NCBI RefSeq assembly: GCF_001665685.1
Contig: NZ_LZTB01000080.1
Span: 1 to 64,000 of the forward strand
Direction: 5' to 3'
Source of the DNA: Mycobacterium sp. 852013-50091_SCH5140682
GTDB taxonomy: Bacteria > Actinomycetota > Actinomycetes > Mycobacteriales > Mycobacteriaceae
Length of the DNA: 64,000 nt
The translations under genes were made by a program, and so were the position numbers. Below the pieces are notes generated by a model. The model did not search any database. It had not been told where the DNA came from and was given only the letters and a program-made list of their open reading frames with translations. Below, piece after piece: positions 16,404 through 24,698 of this stretch (the first letter of the stretch is position 1; each line of letters opens with the position of its first letter).

Positions 16404-17864
16404 GTGAGTCGTGCCGTGGCACTACGTGACGCTGTCCTGGATACCGGGTCGTTCCGCAGCTGGGACGGCCCTCCGCTGCAGGTAGCCACATCCGAGTCCT
16501 ACCGATCCGAACTGGACGCAGCAGCTGCCCGCAGCGGCCTCGATGAGTCGGTGATCACTGGTGAAGGCACCGTGTTCGGCCGCCGCGTCGCGGTCCTGGC
16601 CTGCGAGTTCGACTTCCTCGCCGGGTCGATCGGGGTGGCCGCCGCCGAACGCATCACCGCTGCGGTCGCACGGGCGACCGCCGAGGGACTGCCGTTGCTG
16701 GCCTCGCCGAGTTCGGGTGGCACCCGGATGCAGGAGGGCACGGTCGCGTTCCTGCAGATGGTCAAGATCGCCGCGGCGGTCGAGCTGCACAAGCGGGCCC
16801 ACCTGCCCTACATCGTCTATCTGCGCCACCCCACGACCGGCGGGGTGTTCGCGTCGTGGGGATCGCTTGGCCACGTCACCGCCGCAGAACCGGGCGCGCT
16901 GATCGGGTTCCTCGGCCCCCGCGTCTACGAGCAGCTCTACGGCGAGAAGTTCCCGTCAGGTGTGCAGACCGCGGAGAACCTGTTCGAGCACGGCGTCATC
17001 GACGGCGTCGTGCCGGTCGAGGCGCTGCGCTCGGTGCTGCACCGCACCCTGACGGTGATGTGCGACTCCCCCGGAGCCCCGCCGCCCGAACCGCCGCCTG
17101 CGGCGCCGCGCGACGTGCCGGCCTGGGACTCGGTCACCGCGTCACGCCGGTCCGACCGGCCCGGTGCCGAGTACGTGCTGAAGCACGGTGCCACCGATCG
17201 GGTGCTGCTGTCGGGAACCGGTGGAGGTTCGGGGCAGATGCTGCTGGCGCTGGCCCGCTTCGGCGGGCAGCCCGCCGTCGTGCTCGGCCAGCAGCGCATC
17301 GGCATGGTGGGCCCCGCAGCGCTGCGGGAGGCCCGACGCGGTATGGCGCTGGCCGCCGACCTGCGCCTGCCGCTGGTGTCGATGATCGATACCGCAGGCC
17401 CGGCGCTGTCGGCCGAGGCCGAGCAGGGTGGGCTGGCCGGCGAGATCGCCCGCTGCCTGGCCGAATTGGTGACGCTGGACGTGCCGACGGTGTCGGTGCT
17501 GCTCGGCCAGGGCAGCGGCGGACCGGCGCTGGCGATGGTGCCCGCCGACCGCGTGCTGGCCGCCGCCAACGGCTGGCTGGCTCCCCTGCCACCGGAGGGA
17601 GCCAGCGCCATCGTCTTCCGCGATACCCGACACGCCCCGGAACTGTCTGCCGCACAAGGCATCCGGGCTGCCGACCTGCTGCGCAACGGCATCGTCGACG
17701 CCATCGTGGCCGAGCAGCCCGATGCCGCAGACGAACCCGAGGAGTTCACCGCGCGCCTGTCGGCGAGCATCGCCGGCGAACTGCACCGGCTGCGCACGGT
17801 GCCCGATGCCGAACGGATCGGCATGCGGCTGCACCGCTACCGGCGGATCGGCTTGCCGGGCTGA
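16404..17864 (+). CDS. accD3: Acyl-CoA carboxylase carboxyltransferase subunit AccD3
   Basis: A 486-residue biotin-dependent carboxyltransferase. The N-terminal half has SSGGTRMQEG and the GGVFASWGSLGHVTAAEPGA stretch of acetyl-CoA carboxylase beta-type folds. The C-terminal half has the alpha-type pattern with SGTGGGSGQMLLALARFGG, MIDTAGPALSAEAEQGG and LGQGSGGPALAMVPADRV. So it is a fused beta-alpha carboxyltransferase transferring carboxyl from carboxybiotin to an acyl-CoA. In this gene order it corresponds to Rv0904c, whose exact substrate is not settled. It starts at GTG, probably leaderless, divergent from echA6. Confidence 0.88.
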   Translation: MSRAVALRDAVLDTGSFRSWDGPPLQVATSESYRSELDAAAARSGLDESVITGEGTVFGRRVAVLACEFDFLAGSIGVAAAERITAAVARATAEGLPLLASPSSGGTRMQEGTVAFLQMVKIAAAVELHKRAHLPYIVYLRHPTTGGVFASWGSLGHVTAAEPGALIGFLGPRVYEQLYGEKFPSGVQTAENLFEHGVIDGVVPVEALRSVLHRTLTVMCDSPGAPPPEPPPAAPRDVPAWDSVTASRRSDRPGAEYVLKHGATDRVLLSGTGGGSGQMLLALARFGGQPAVVLGQQRIGMVGPAALREARRGMALAADLRLPLVSMIDTAGPALSAEAEQGGLAGEIARCLAELVTLDVPTVSVLLGQGSGGPALAMVPADRVLAAANGWLAPLPPEGASAIVFRDTRHAPELSAAQGIRAADLLRNGIVDAIVAEQPDAADEPEEFTARLSASIAGELHRLRTVPDAERIGMRLHRYRRIGLPG

Positions 17865-17899
17865 CGTTCGCGTTCGTGACGCAGTGGCATCCTGGGGTG

Positions 17900-18592
17900 G
17901 TGGAGCCGATGCTGCAGTTCGCCGGAAATTTCTGGTGGCTGATCTTTCCGCTCGGCGGCGCGATCGGTGGCGGGATCAAGGCGGTCGCCGCGGCCAACGA
18001 ACGCCGCGCCGAGCGGCGGCTGGAGCGCTACCGGATCAAGCAGCAGACCAAGATCGAGCTGGCCCGCGCCGCGGGCAGCGCGAAGATGACGGACGCCGCC
18101 GCGCAGCGGGAACTCAAGAAGCTGCTCGAACAGCACGACAGCACCAATGCCCGGTGGCTGGACTACGAGATGGACATCGCCAAGCTGCTGGATTTCCCGC
18201 TGATGACCGACATGCGGGAGCCGCTGACCATCGCGTTCCACAAGGCGCGCAGCCGCGCCGAGTGGCTGCGTCCCGACAAACTCGACGACATGCTCGGCGA
18301 CCGCGAGGCCCAATTGGAGTATCGCGATGCCGTGCACGAGTACACCTCGGCATTCGACGTCGCCGAGGCCGAGGCGATCCGGCGACGCCGCAGCGACTTC
18401 TCCCCCGAAGACCAGGAACGGCTGGGCCGCGCGCAGCAGCTGCTCAGGCTGGCCTCCGACGCGGCGGCCACCCCGCAGGAGCGGCAGAACGCCTACAGCA
18501 AGGCGCAGCGGGAACTCGCCGGGTTGTTCGTGCTCCCGGCCACCGCGCGGGCGGCCATCGAGCGGGGCATCGCGGGCGAATTGGAAGCCTGA
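17900..18592 (+). CDS. Membrane-anchored coiled-coil hypothetical protein
   Basis: About 230 residues. An N-terminal hydrophobic segment (MLQFAGNFWWLIFPLGGAIG) is followed by a long charged helical region rich in Arg, Glu, Lys and Ala (NERRAERRLERYRIKQQTK and on), then more helices with frequent Asp/Arg. I do not recognise a catalytic motif. The start is uncertain: GTG at 17900 or ATG at 17909. It follows accD3 by 35 bases on the same strand and converges on an opposite gene that ends six bases away. The plan suggests a single-pass inner-membrane protein with a cytoplasmic coiled coil. Confidence 0.75.
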   Translation: MEPMLQFAGNFWWLIFPLGGAIGGGIKAVAAANERRAERRLERYRIKQQTKIELARAAGSAKMTDAAAQRELKKLLEQHDSTNARWLDYEMDIAKLLDFPLMTDMREPLTIAFHKARSRAEWLRPDKLDDMLGDREAQLEYRDAVHEYTSAFDVAEAEAIRRRRSDFSPEDQERLGRAQQLLRLASDAAATPQERQNAYSKAQRELAGLFVLPATARAAIERGIAGELEA

Positions 18593-18598
18593 GAGCCG

Positions 18599-19045
18599 TC
18601 AGGCCAGCGCCAGCGCCGTGAGCAACGCCGCCGCGGTGACCAGGTCCAGCGGCAAGCGCAACAGGCTGTGCCGCGTCCAGCGCAGCGCGGCAGCCTCGTC
18701 GACCTCGACCGGGTCGGCCTTCTCGAAGGCGACCGCCTTTGGCACGAAGTAGAGCAGCGTCCAGATCCGCATCACCGCGTGGCTCACCAGGGCCACCAGC
18801 AGCGCGGTCCGGACCGCGGTATCGCCCCAGGCGGCGACGACCGCGACGACGACAACCAGTTCGAAGAGGCTGTGTGCCGGGATCCAGAACCGCCGACGGG
18901 AGATGCCGCCGTTGCGGGCCTGGATGATGCCGGGCCGCCGCGGCCAGGCCGGATCGACCACCAGGGTTTCGTAGAGGCCGCCGCCCACGAGTACACAGGC
19001 GAGCAGCGTTGCGACAGCGATCAGGACGAGTGCCGGGATCCCCAC
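18599..19045 (-). CDS. Small integral membrane protein, unknown function
   Basis: A 148-residue protein with four predicted hydrophobic segments (about 4-26, 58-75, 80-98, 130-146). The motif GGGLYETLVVDPAWPRRPGI after the first segment and RFWIPAHSLFEL before the second look conserved in type, but I cannot name the family with confidence (DUF1772/DUF4149-like in plan). Its start overlaps the end of the next upstream gene by 25 bases, so it belongs to the same unit as the amine oxidase genes upstream. No function is evident. Confidence 0.72.
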   Translation of the reverse strand: MGIPALVLIAVATLLACVLVGGGLYETLVVDPAWPRRPGIIQARNGGISRRRFWIPAHSLFELVVVVAVVAAWGDTAVRTALLVALVSHAVMRIWTLLYFVPKAVAFEKADPVEVDEAAALRWTRHSLLRLPLDLVTAAALLTALALA

Positions 19046-19461
19046 GCATTCCGATTATCCAGCGAGATGGCGTCGAGCGAGCGGTGCCGAGTGCGGTACG
19101 CCAGCACCACGGCGGCGATCACGACCTCGACCAGCGCCAACGCGGTCGCCATCGCCATCGGGTCCACGGCGGCCGATGGCGCCGAGGGGATACCCACGCC
19201 GTGGTGATGCGCAGGCATCGGCGTGTGCAGCGCGATCATCGCGAGGTTCATCAGGGCCACCGCACACCACACACCCAGAGACCCGCGCAGCCACAAATCC
19301 CGCGCGCAGAACAGGCACGCGATCATCATCGCGACCATGGCGGCCATCATCGCGGGGTTGGCCGCATGGCCCAGCAGCACGCCGTGCAGAGCCGCCGAGC
19401 AGGCGGCCAGCACGGCGCACGCCCGCCGTCCGAGGACAGCGGGCGTGCGACCGATGGACAT
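19021..19461 (-). CDS. Methionine- and histidine-rich membrane protein downstream of the amine oxidase
   Basis: A 146-residue protein with four hydrophobic segments. The membrane parts are unusually rich in Met (HAANPAMMAAMVAMMIACLF) and the loop between segments has HTPMPAHHHGVG. A Cys (LFC) follows. Met, His and Cys sets of this kind are common in copper-handling proteins (inference). The gene starts three bases after the stop of the copper amine oxidase gene and overlaps the following membrane protein gene, so all are probably one transcript. A role in copper supply to the oxidase is possible but unproven. Confidence 0.7.
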   Translation of the reverse strand: MSIGRTPAVLGRRACAVLAACSAALHGVLLGHAANPAMMAAMVAMMIACLFCARDLWLRGSLGVWCAVALMNLAMIALHTPMPAHHHGVGIPSAPSAAVDPMAMATALALVEVVIAAVVLAYRTRHRSLDAISLDNRNAWGSRHSS

Positions 19462-19464
19462 GAC

Positions 19465-21402
19465 CTAATCCTCGCAGCAGTGCGACTTCGGTGCGGCCGG
19501 AACGTTCAGAGCGGGATTTCGATCGAAGAACGACACCGGCTTGAGCTTGAACCCGGCATAGTCCACCGGCATCACCGGCCAGTCCTCGGGCCGCGGGAAG
19601 TGCGTCAGCCCGAAGGTGTGCCACAGCACGACGTCCTCATTCTCGATATTGCGGTCGCCGGCGACGAATGCCGGCAGACCATCCCCGCCCGGGTGCTGGT
19701 TGACCAGGTGACCGGCCGGGTACCGCTGGGCCGGATCGTATTTCGTCACCCACAGGTGCTTGGTGGTGAACGCGGCCCGCGCCGCCACCGAGCTCGACGG
19801 GTCGGCCAACAGCGTGGGCTGCCCTTCCGGGTACAGCGCGTAGGAGACGTTCTGGCCCAGTCGGTTCTGCTTGTTCGGGTTGACGATGTGCCAGACGCGG
19901 GCCTTGAGATTGTCGGCGGTACGCATCGCTCCCAACTCGTGGGTCAGCTTCGTCTTCTGCTGCGTGAACCCGTTGCCCCACGGGTTGTCGGGGCCCATCG
20001 GCGCGGCGACCGCGTCGACCTCCTCGACGGTGTTGGCATGCCCGTCGACGGCCATGTCCAGCCGGGCCGAGAAGAGGTGCTGGTGATACGGCGCACCCAG
20101 CCCGGGCGCCAGCTCCGACGCAAATTGGTCGGGTGCCCGGTAGCCCGAGGCGAACACGACACCCGTGGCCTTGACCTCCATCTCGATGGTGCCGTCGAGG
20201 TAGAGGTACCAGTAGAAGCCGTAGTCGTAATTGCCGATGGTCAGAAAGAACGAGATCACCAGCCGCCGCGACCGGCGGACCTCGGACATGCCGTTGAACA
20301 TGTCGACGTGCTTCCACAGCACGCCGTAATCCTCCTCGTGCAGGCAGATGGCATTCTTGATCAGCCGGGGCTCGCAGTGCTCGTCGGCGATGGTGACGTC
20401 GAAGTACTTGATCTCGCCGAGGCAATCGCAGCCCAGCTCAAGGGAATTCGTGTAGCGGCCGAACATGTACTCGCCCTGGTCGAAGTAATTGATCCAGTAC
20501 CTCGACGGCGACGGGTGCGCGTACGGGACCACCATCTCGGCGATCGACGCGCGGTAGATCACCGGGCGCTCGGCATCGCCGTCCTTGAGCGAGAGCTGGT
20601 GCAGCGTCAGCCCTTCCCGGATGTCGAACCCGAACCTGAATGACCAGTCCGCCCAGGTGATCTTGTTGCCGTCGACAGTGAAGCTGGGGCCCTCGGGCTG
20701 CGTGATCTCGATGGGCTTGAGGTCGGTGCGGGTCGGTGTCGCGTGCGGTGCGGCATCCCACTCCGACCGCTCACTGGGGAACGGCAGCTCATCGTGATCG
20801 ACGACCGACATGACCGACTTCGCCGTGAGGTCGATATGGGCGACGACGCCGTCGATCGGGTGTCCCCACGGCAGGTCGGCCTCATCGAACTGGTAGAAGC
20901 CCAGCACCCGTGCGACGCGCTTGCCCACCTCGTCCTCATGGCCGAATGCCCCGGCGGACAACGGAAGTGCACGCACCTTCTCCGGTTCCAGGCCGCGCTT
21001 GCGCATCGCGGCCAGCCATTCGTCGCACTGCAGCAGGATCGCCTCGACATCGCCGAATTCCTCGTCGAGAACCGGAACCTGGCCGTCGGTCACCGGATCG
21101 ACGTCGTGGCGGTACACGATCTGCCCTTCGGTGATCGACACGATCAGGTCGGTGCCCTGACCGCTGTCGCGGTCCAACATGATGACCCTGGCGCGCCGCT
21201 CGATCGGATCGCCTGGCGTGAACGACAGCACGACGCTCTTGTGCGGTTCCTCCAGGGCGGCGTAGACGAACCGGCCGCTCTCGCCCAGCAGTCCGTTCTC
21301 GTCGATGATGCGGCGCACAGCGCGGATCTCGTCGGCGCTCAGCGGGGTCAGCGGGTGATCGGGGGCGGTGGTCTTCCGAGTGGGTTCCAGCGTTGCGGTC
21401 AT
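19465..21402 (-). CDS. Copper-containing primary amine oxidase (tyramine/phenethylamine-oxidase type)
   Basis: A 645-residue quinoprotein that oxidises primary amines to aldehyde, ammonia and hydrogen peroxide. The self-processing topaquinone tyrosine is Tyr392 in GNYDYGF (consensus N-Y-D/E-Y). The copper ligands are His440 and His442 in YHQHLF and His601 in LTHFPR. The catalytic base is Asp308 in YFDQGEYMFG. Size and motifs agree with the Arthrobacter phenethylamine and histamine oxidases. No signal peptide is present, so it acts in the cytoplasm. The gene overlaps the APC permease stop (ATGA), and an aldehyde dehydrogenase gene upstream would take the aldehyde product. Confidence 0.95.
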   Translation of the reverse strand: MTATLEPTRKTTAPDHPLTPLSADEIRAVRRIIDENGLLGESGRFVYAALEEPHKSVVLSFTPGDPIERRARVIMLDRDSGQGTDLIVSITEGQIVYRHDVDPVTDGQVPVLDEEFGDVEAILLQCDEWLAAMRKRGLEPEKVRALPLSAGAFGHEDEVGKRVARVLGFYQFDEADLPWGHPIDGVVAHIDLTAKSVMSVVDHDELPFPSERSEWDAAPHATPTRTDLKPIEITQPEGPSFTVDGNKITWADWSFRFGFDIREGLTLHQLSLKDGDAERPVIYRASIAEMVVPYAHPSPSRYWINYFDQGEYMFGRYTNSLELGCDCLGEIKYFDVTIADEHCEPRLIKNAICLHEEDYGVLWKHVDMFNGMSEVRRSRRLVISFFLTIGNYDYGFYWYLYLDGTIEMEVKATGVVFASGYRAPDQFASELAPGLGAPYHQHLFSARLDMAVDGHANTVEEVDAVAAPMGPDNPWGNGFTQQKTKLTHELGAMRTADNLKARVWHIVNPNKQNRLGQNVSYALYPEGQPTLLADPSSSVAARAAFTTKHLWVTKYDPAQRYPAGHLVNQHPGGDGLPAFVAGDRNIENEDVVLWHTFGLTHFPRPEDWPVMPVDYAGFKLKPVSFFDRNPALNVPAAPKSHCCED

Positions 21403-22865
21403 CGTGCGATCTCCTTTGCGATATCAGGGTTTTCGTCTTGTTGCGTGCCGGCGTGTGGGCGCATGACCGCGACCACGATGCCGCCGAGGAAGGCGCCGAC
21501 CAGCAGGACGCCGATGATGGCGGCCAGGGTGTCGGACCCGCCGACGAGCAGTGGCAGATTCACCGCGGTCATCACGGAAAGCACTGCCAGCCCGGCGAAT
21601 CCGAGCAGCGGGGCGATCAGGGTGTTCCACGGCCGGGTGTCCAGGCGGGTGCGGCGGAAGTACACGACGACGGCTGCCGAGGTCACCGTCATCAGCACCA
21701 CGATGCCCACCGAAGCGGCGCCGACGAACCAGGTGAACACCTGCGTCACCGGATCAAGGCCGGCCGCGACCGAGGCGGCCACCAGCACCAGCGCCGACAC
21801 GGTCTGCACGGCCGAGGCGATGTGCGGGGAGTCGTGGCGCAGATGTGAGCGACCGCACCGCTCGGGCAGCGCCCGGGTGTTGCCCAGCGAGAAGATGTAG
21901 CGGGCCAGCACGTTGTGGAAGGACAGCAGTGCGGCGAAAAGGCTTGTGATGAGGAAGATCTGGACCAGGTCTCCGGCCACCGCACCGACATAGCGGGTCG
22001 CGGTCTCGGTGAGCATCGTGGCCGGATTGTTGGTCGCCTCGGTGACGGCATCGGCGTCGCCCCACGCGGAGACCAGGGCCCAGCTGGACAGCGCGTAGAA
22101 CCCGCCGATGACCAGCAGCGCCACATAGGTGGCCCGCGGGATGGTGCGGGCCGGATCGCGGGCCTCGTCGCGGAACACCGCCGTGGCCTCGAACCCGATG
22201 TAGCCTGCCAGCGCGAAGATCAGCGCGATGCCGGGCGCGCCCGCGAAGAAGTTGCCCGGGTGCAGCACCGCGGTCGACAGGCCCGACGCGCCGCCGTGGC
22301 CGATCACCGCGCCGTTGATCACCAGGACGATGCCGACCTCGCAGACCAGCAGAACACCCAGAACCTTGCCGGACAGTTCGATGTGCCGGTAGCCGAGGAA
22401 TCCGGTGATGCCCATCATCACCAGGGCGTAGACGTACCACGGCACCGACGGGCCGCCGTGGCTGGTGACGAGTTCGTTGAGGGACGCGCCGATGTAGCCG
22501 TACACCCCGCCTTGTACGGCGGTGTAGGACAGCAGGGCCAGGAACGCCGCGCCGAGACCGGCGTGACGGCCGAACCCGTGCGCGATGTAGGTGTAGAAGG
22601 CACCGGCACCGGGGACGTGCCGCGCCATCGCGGTGAAACCGACGGCGAACAACAGCAGCACGACGGTGCATACGCCGTAGGACGCCGGGAACGCGGCCCC
22701 GTTGCCCGCGGCGATGCCGATCGGGAAGGTGCCGGCGACCACGGTGAGCGGCGCGGCCGCCGCGACCACCATGAACACGATGGCGGTGGGACCGAGCTTG
22801 CCCGCCAGTCGGTGGGCCTGATGCCCGGCGGCGACGCTGGGAGTCAGAACTGCGTCAGTTGACAT
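21399..22865 (-). CDS. APC-family amine/amino acid permease
   Basis: A 488-residue transporter with about 12-13 membrane segments. The first segment carries the APC pattern (GPTAIVFMVVAAAAPLTVVA), followed by YGVCTVV and GAGAFYTYIAHGFG. The sixth segment has the GYIGFEATAVFRDEARDP signature of the family. It probably imports the amine oxidised by the product of the next gene, with which it overlaps by four bases. The promoter region carries a perfect CAAATGAGAAT/ATTCTCATTTG dyad (22901-22936). A GAAAG ribosome site stands before ATG 22865. Confidence 0.9.
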   Translation of the reverse strand: MSTDAVLTPSVAAGHQAHRLAGKLGPTAIVFMVVAAAAPLTVVAGTFPIGIAAGNGAAFPASYGVCTVVLLLFAVGFTAMARHVPGAGAFYTYIAHGFGRHAGLGAAFLALLSYTAVQGGVYGYIGASLNELVTSHGGPSVPWYVYALVMMGITGFLGYRHIELSGKVLGVLLVCEVGIVLVINGAVIGHGGASGLSTAVLHPGNFFAGAPGIALIFALAGYIGFEATAVFRDEARDPARTIPRATYVALLVIGGFYALSSWALVSAWGDADAVTEATNNPATMLTETATRYVGAVAGDLVQIFLITSLFAALLSFHNVLARYIFSLGNTRALPERCGRSHLRHDSPHIASAVQTVSALVLVAASVAAGLDPVTQVFTWFVGAASVGIVVLMTVTSAAVVVYFRRTRLDTRPWNTLIAPLLGFAGLAVLSVMTAVNLPLLVGGSDTLAAIIGVLLVGAFLGGIVVAVMRPHAGTQQDENPDIAKEIAR

Positions 22866-22900
22866 GGCATTTCTTTCGGTGGAATTGGACGTGGCGGGTC

Positions 22901-22936
22901 CAAATGAGAATTGCGGCGGCGCCGTATTCTCATTTG
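22901..22936. promoter_or_regulatory. Perfect operator dyad before the permease-amine oxidase operon
   Basis: CAAATGAGAAT (22901-22911) and ATTCTCATTTG (22926-22936) are exact inverted copies, 11 bases each, with 14 bases between. The same half-site recurs upstream of the aldehyde dehydrogenase and second permease genes (24497-24646). Probably the binding site of the cluster's IclR-type regulator (26153-26905). Confidence 0.75.
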
Positions 22937-22950
22937 ACGACAGCGGGAAT

Positions 22951-24459
22951 CTAGAGCGCGATATTCACAGCTTTGGTCTGGGTGTATTCGGCGATCGCGC
23001 CCTCACCGAGTTCGCGGCCCCAGCCCGATTGTTTGTATCCCCCGAACGGCAATGCGGTGTCGAACGCGTTGTGGCAGTTGACCCACACGGTGCCCGCCTT
23101 GATCTGCGCGGCCACCCGATGCGCGGTGGACACGTCGCGGGTCCACACACTGGCCGCCAGCCCGTAGGGCGTGTCGTTGGCCGCTTCCCTGACGCCGCGG
23201 TCTCGGTTGAACGGCACCGCGACCGCCACCGGCCCGAAGATCTCCTCCTGGTAGACGCTGAAGTCGCGGTCCACGTCGACCAGCAGGGTCGGCTGCACGT
23301 AGAAACCGGTGTCCCCGTGACGACCGCCGCCGGCCAGCGCGCGGGCACCCTGCGCGATGCCGGCATCGAGATATCCGGTGACCTTGCTCAGCTGCTCACG
23401 CGAGACCAGCGGGCCGATGTCGTTGGTGGGGTCCAGGCCGGGGCCGATGCGCAGGCTCGCGGCGTGCTCGGCGACGCCCTGCGTGAACTCGTCGAAGACG
23501 GCGTCCTCGACCAGCAGTCGCGTGCCCGCGGTGCACGTCTGGCCGTGGTTGAACAAGAAACCACTGGCCACGCCAGGGATCGCGGCCTCCAGGTCGGCGT
23601 CGGCGAAGACCACCTGCGGGCTCTTGCCGCCCAGCTCGAGGGAGACCTTCTTGAGGTTGCCCGATGCGGCGTTGACGATCTTCTTGCCGACCTCGGTGGA
23701 TCCGGTGAAGGCGACCTTGTCGACGCCGTCATGTGCCGAAAGCGCGGCTCCGACGTCACCGAAGCCGGTCAGCAGGTTGAACACGCCGGCCGGCACGCCT
23801 GCCTCGGCGATGACCTCGGCCAGTAGCAGCGCCGTCAGCGGGGTCTGCTCGGCAGGCTTGAGGATGACGGTGTTGCCGCAGGTCAACGCCGGCGCGACCT
23901 TGAACGCCGCCATCACCAGCGGGAAGTTCCACGGGGTGATCTGGGCGCATACGCCGACCGGCTCGCGCAGCGTGAACGCGTGGAAACGCGCGCCGGGAGC
24001 CCACGGCACGGACACCGGGATGGTGCGGCCCTCGATCTTGGTGGCCCAACCCGCGTAGTAGTAGAAGATCTCCGCGGCCCAGGTGACGTCGACGGCCTTG
24101 GCGACAGCCACGGACTTGCCGTTGTCGATGCTCTCCAGCTGCGCGAACTGGTCGGCGCGCGCAGAGATGCCCTCGGCGATGCGCCACAGCACCTTCTGCC
24201 GCTCGGCCGGGGTCATGGCCGGCCAGGGGCCGTCCTCGAAGGCCCGGCGGGCCGCGGCGACGGCGCGTTCGACGTCCTCGGGCCCACTGTGCGGGACGGT
24301 GGTGATGACCTGCTCGGTGGCCGGGTCCACCGTGTCGAACCGCCGCCCGGACATCGCATCGACCCACTGCCCGTCGATGTACATCCGCCGGGGAACCGAG
24401 ATGAAATCGACCGTGCGCGGGTCGAGATCTGTGCTGAGCGAGGCTGTCATGGGAATCAT
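22951..24459 (-). CDS. NAD-dependent aldehyde dehydrogenase (phenylacetaldehyde/betaine-aldehyde type)
   Basis: A 502-residue classical ALDH. The general-base glutamate is in SLELGGKSPQVVF, the catalytic cysteine in FNHGQTCTAGTRL, the NAD-binding loop is FTGSTEVGKKI, and EEIFGPVAVAVPF is the late conserved block. It should oxidise the aldehyde made by the amine oxidase to its acid (phenylacetate or 4-hydroxyphenylacetate if the amine is phenethylamine or tyramine). The gene lies upstream of the permease-oxidase operon on the same strand but has its own operator region. Start ATG 24459; ATG 24450 is an alternative. Confidence 0.93.
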   Translation of the reverse strand: MIPMTASLSTDLDPRTVDFISVPRRMYIDGQWVDAMSGRRFDTVDPATEQVITTVPHSGPEDVERAVAAARRAFEDGPWPAMTPAERQKVLWRIAEGISARADQFAQLESIDNGKSVAVAKAVDVTWAAEIFYYYAGWATKIEGRTIPVSVPWAPGARFHAFTLREPVGVCAQITPWNFPLVMAAFKVAPALTCGNTVILKPAEQTPLTALLLAEVIAEAGVPAGVFNLLTGFGDVGAALSAHDGVDKVAFTGSTEVGKKIVNAASGNLKKVSLELGGKSPQVVFADADLEAAIPGVASGFLFNHGQTCTAGTRLLVEDAVFDEFTQGVAEHAASLRIGPGLDPTNDIGPLVSREQLSKVTGYLDAGIAQGARALAGGGRHGDTGFYVQPTLLVDVDRDFSVYQEEIFGPVAVAVPFNRDRGVREAANDTPYGLAASVWTRDVSTAHRVAAQIKAGTVWVNCHNAFDTALPFGGYKQSGWGRELGEGAIAEYTQTKAVNIAL

Positions 24460-24496
24460 GTTTACGCCCCGATGTGGTGCGCGTCACCACTTATTT

Positions 24497-24555
24497 CAAA
24501 TGGATATTCGGCGCATTGCGATTCTCATTTGAGAAACTCCGACAATTCTCATTCG
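24497..24555. promoter_or_regulatory. Operator array between aldehyde dehydrogenase and the divergent permease
   Basis: A degenerate left arm CAAATGGATAT (24497-24507), an exact right arm ATTCTCATTTG (24521-24531) and a one-mismatch copy ATTCTCATTCG (24545-24555) stand at regular 24-base steps, slightly over two helical turns. This spacing resembles the perfect dyad at 22901-22936. It lies 38-96 bases before the aldehyde dehydrogenase start. Confidence 0.7.
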
Positions 24556-24630
24556 GGGTCGCAGGAAAGGCCAGTTGACGGAGTCCGGACGCAACCATGG
24601 CCACCGGAACCCGGGCCTCGCGACGTCCGG

Positions 24631-24646
24631 ATTCTCATTTCAAAAT
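24631..24646. promoter_or_regulatory. Operator half-site before the second APC permease
   Basis: ATTCTCATTT at 24631-24640 repeats the half-site of the neighbouring operators and runs on into CAAAAT. It lies about 40 bases before a TACCTT -10 box (24686-24691), which ends seven bases before GTG 24699, so it could control the plus-strand permease-IclR operon. Confidence 0.6.
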
Positions 24647-24698
24647 TTTTTCCGGCTTGGGCTGTGGCGGGGTCCCGCGATGGGCTACCTTGCGACGA

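Noticed and set aside
16856..17899. Upstream extension of the coiled-coil protein into accD3
   Set aside because: Off-frame reading of accD3, Arg/Pro-rich; hydrophobic N terminus begins near 17909.
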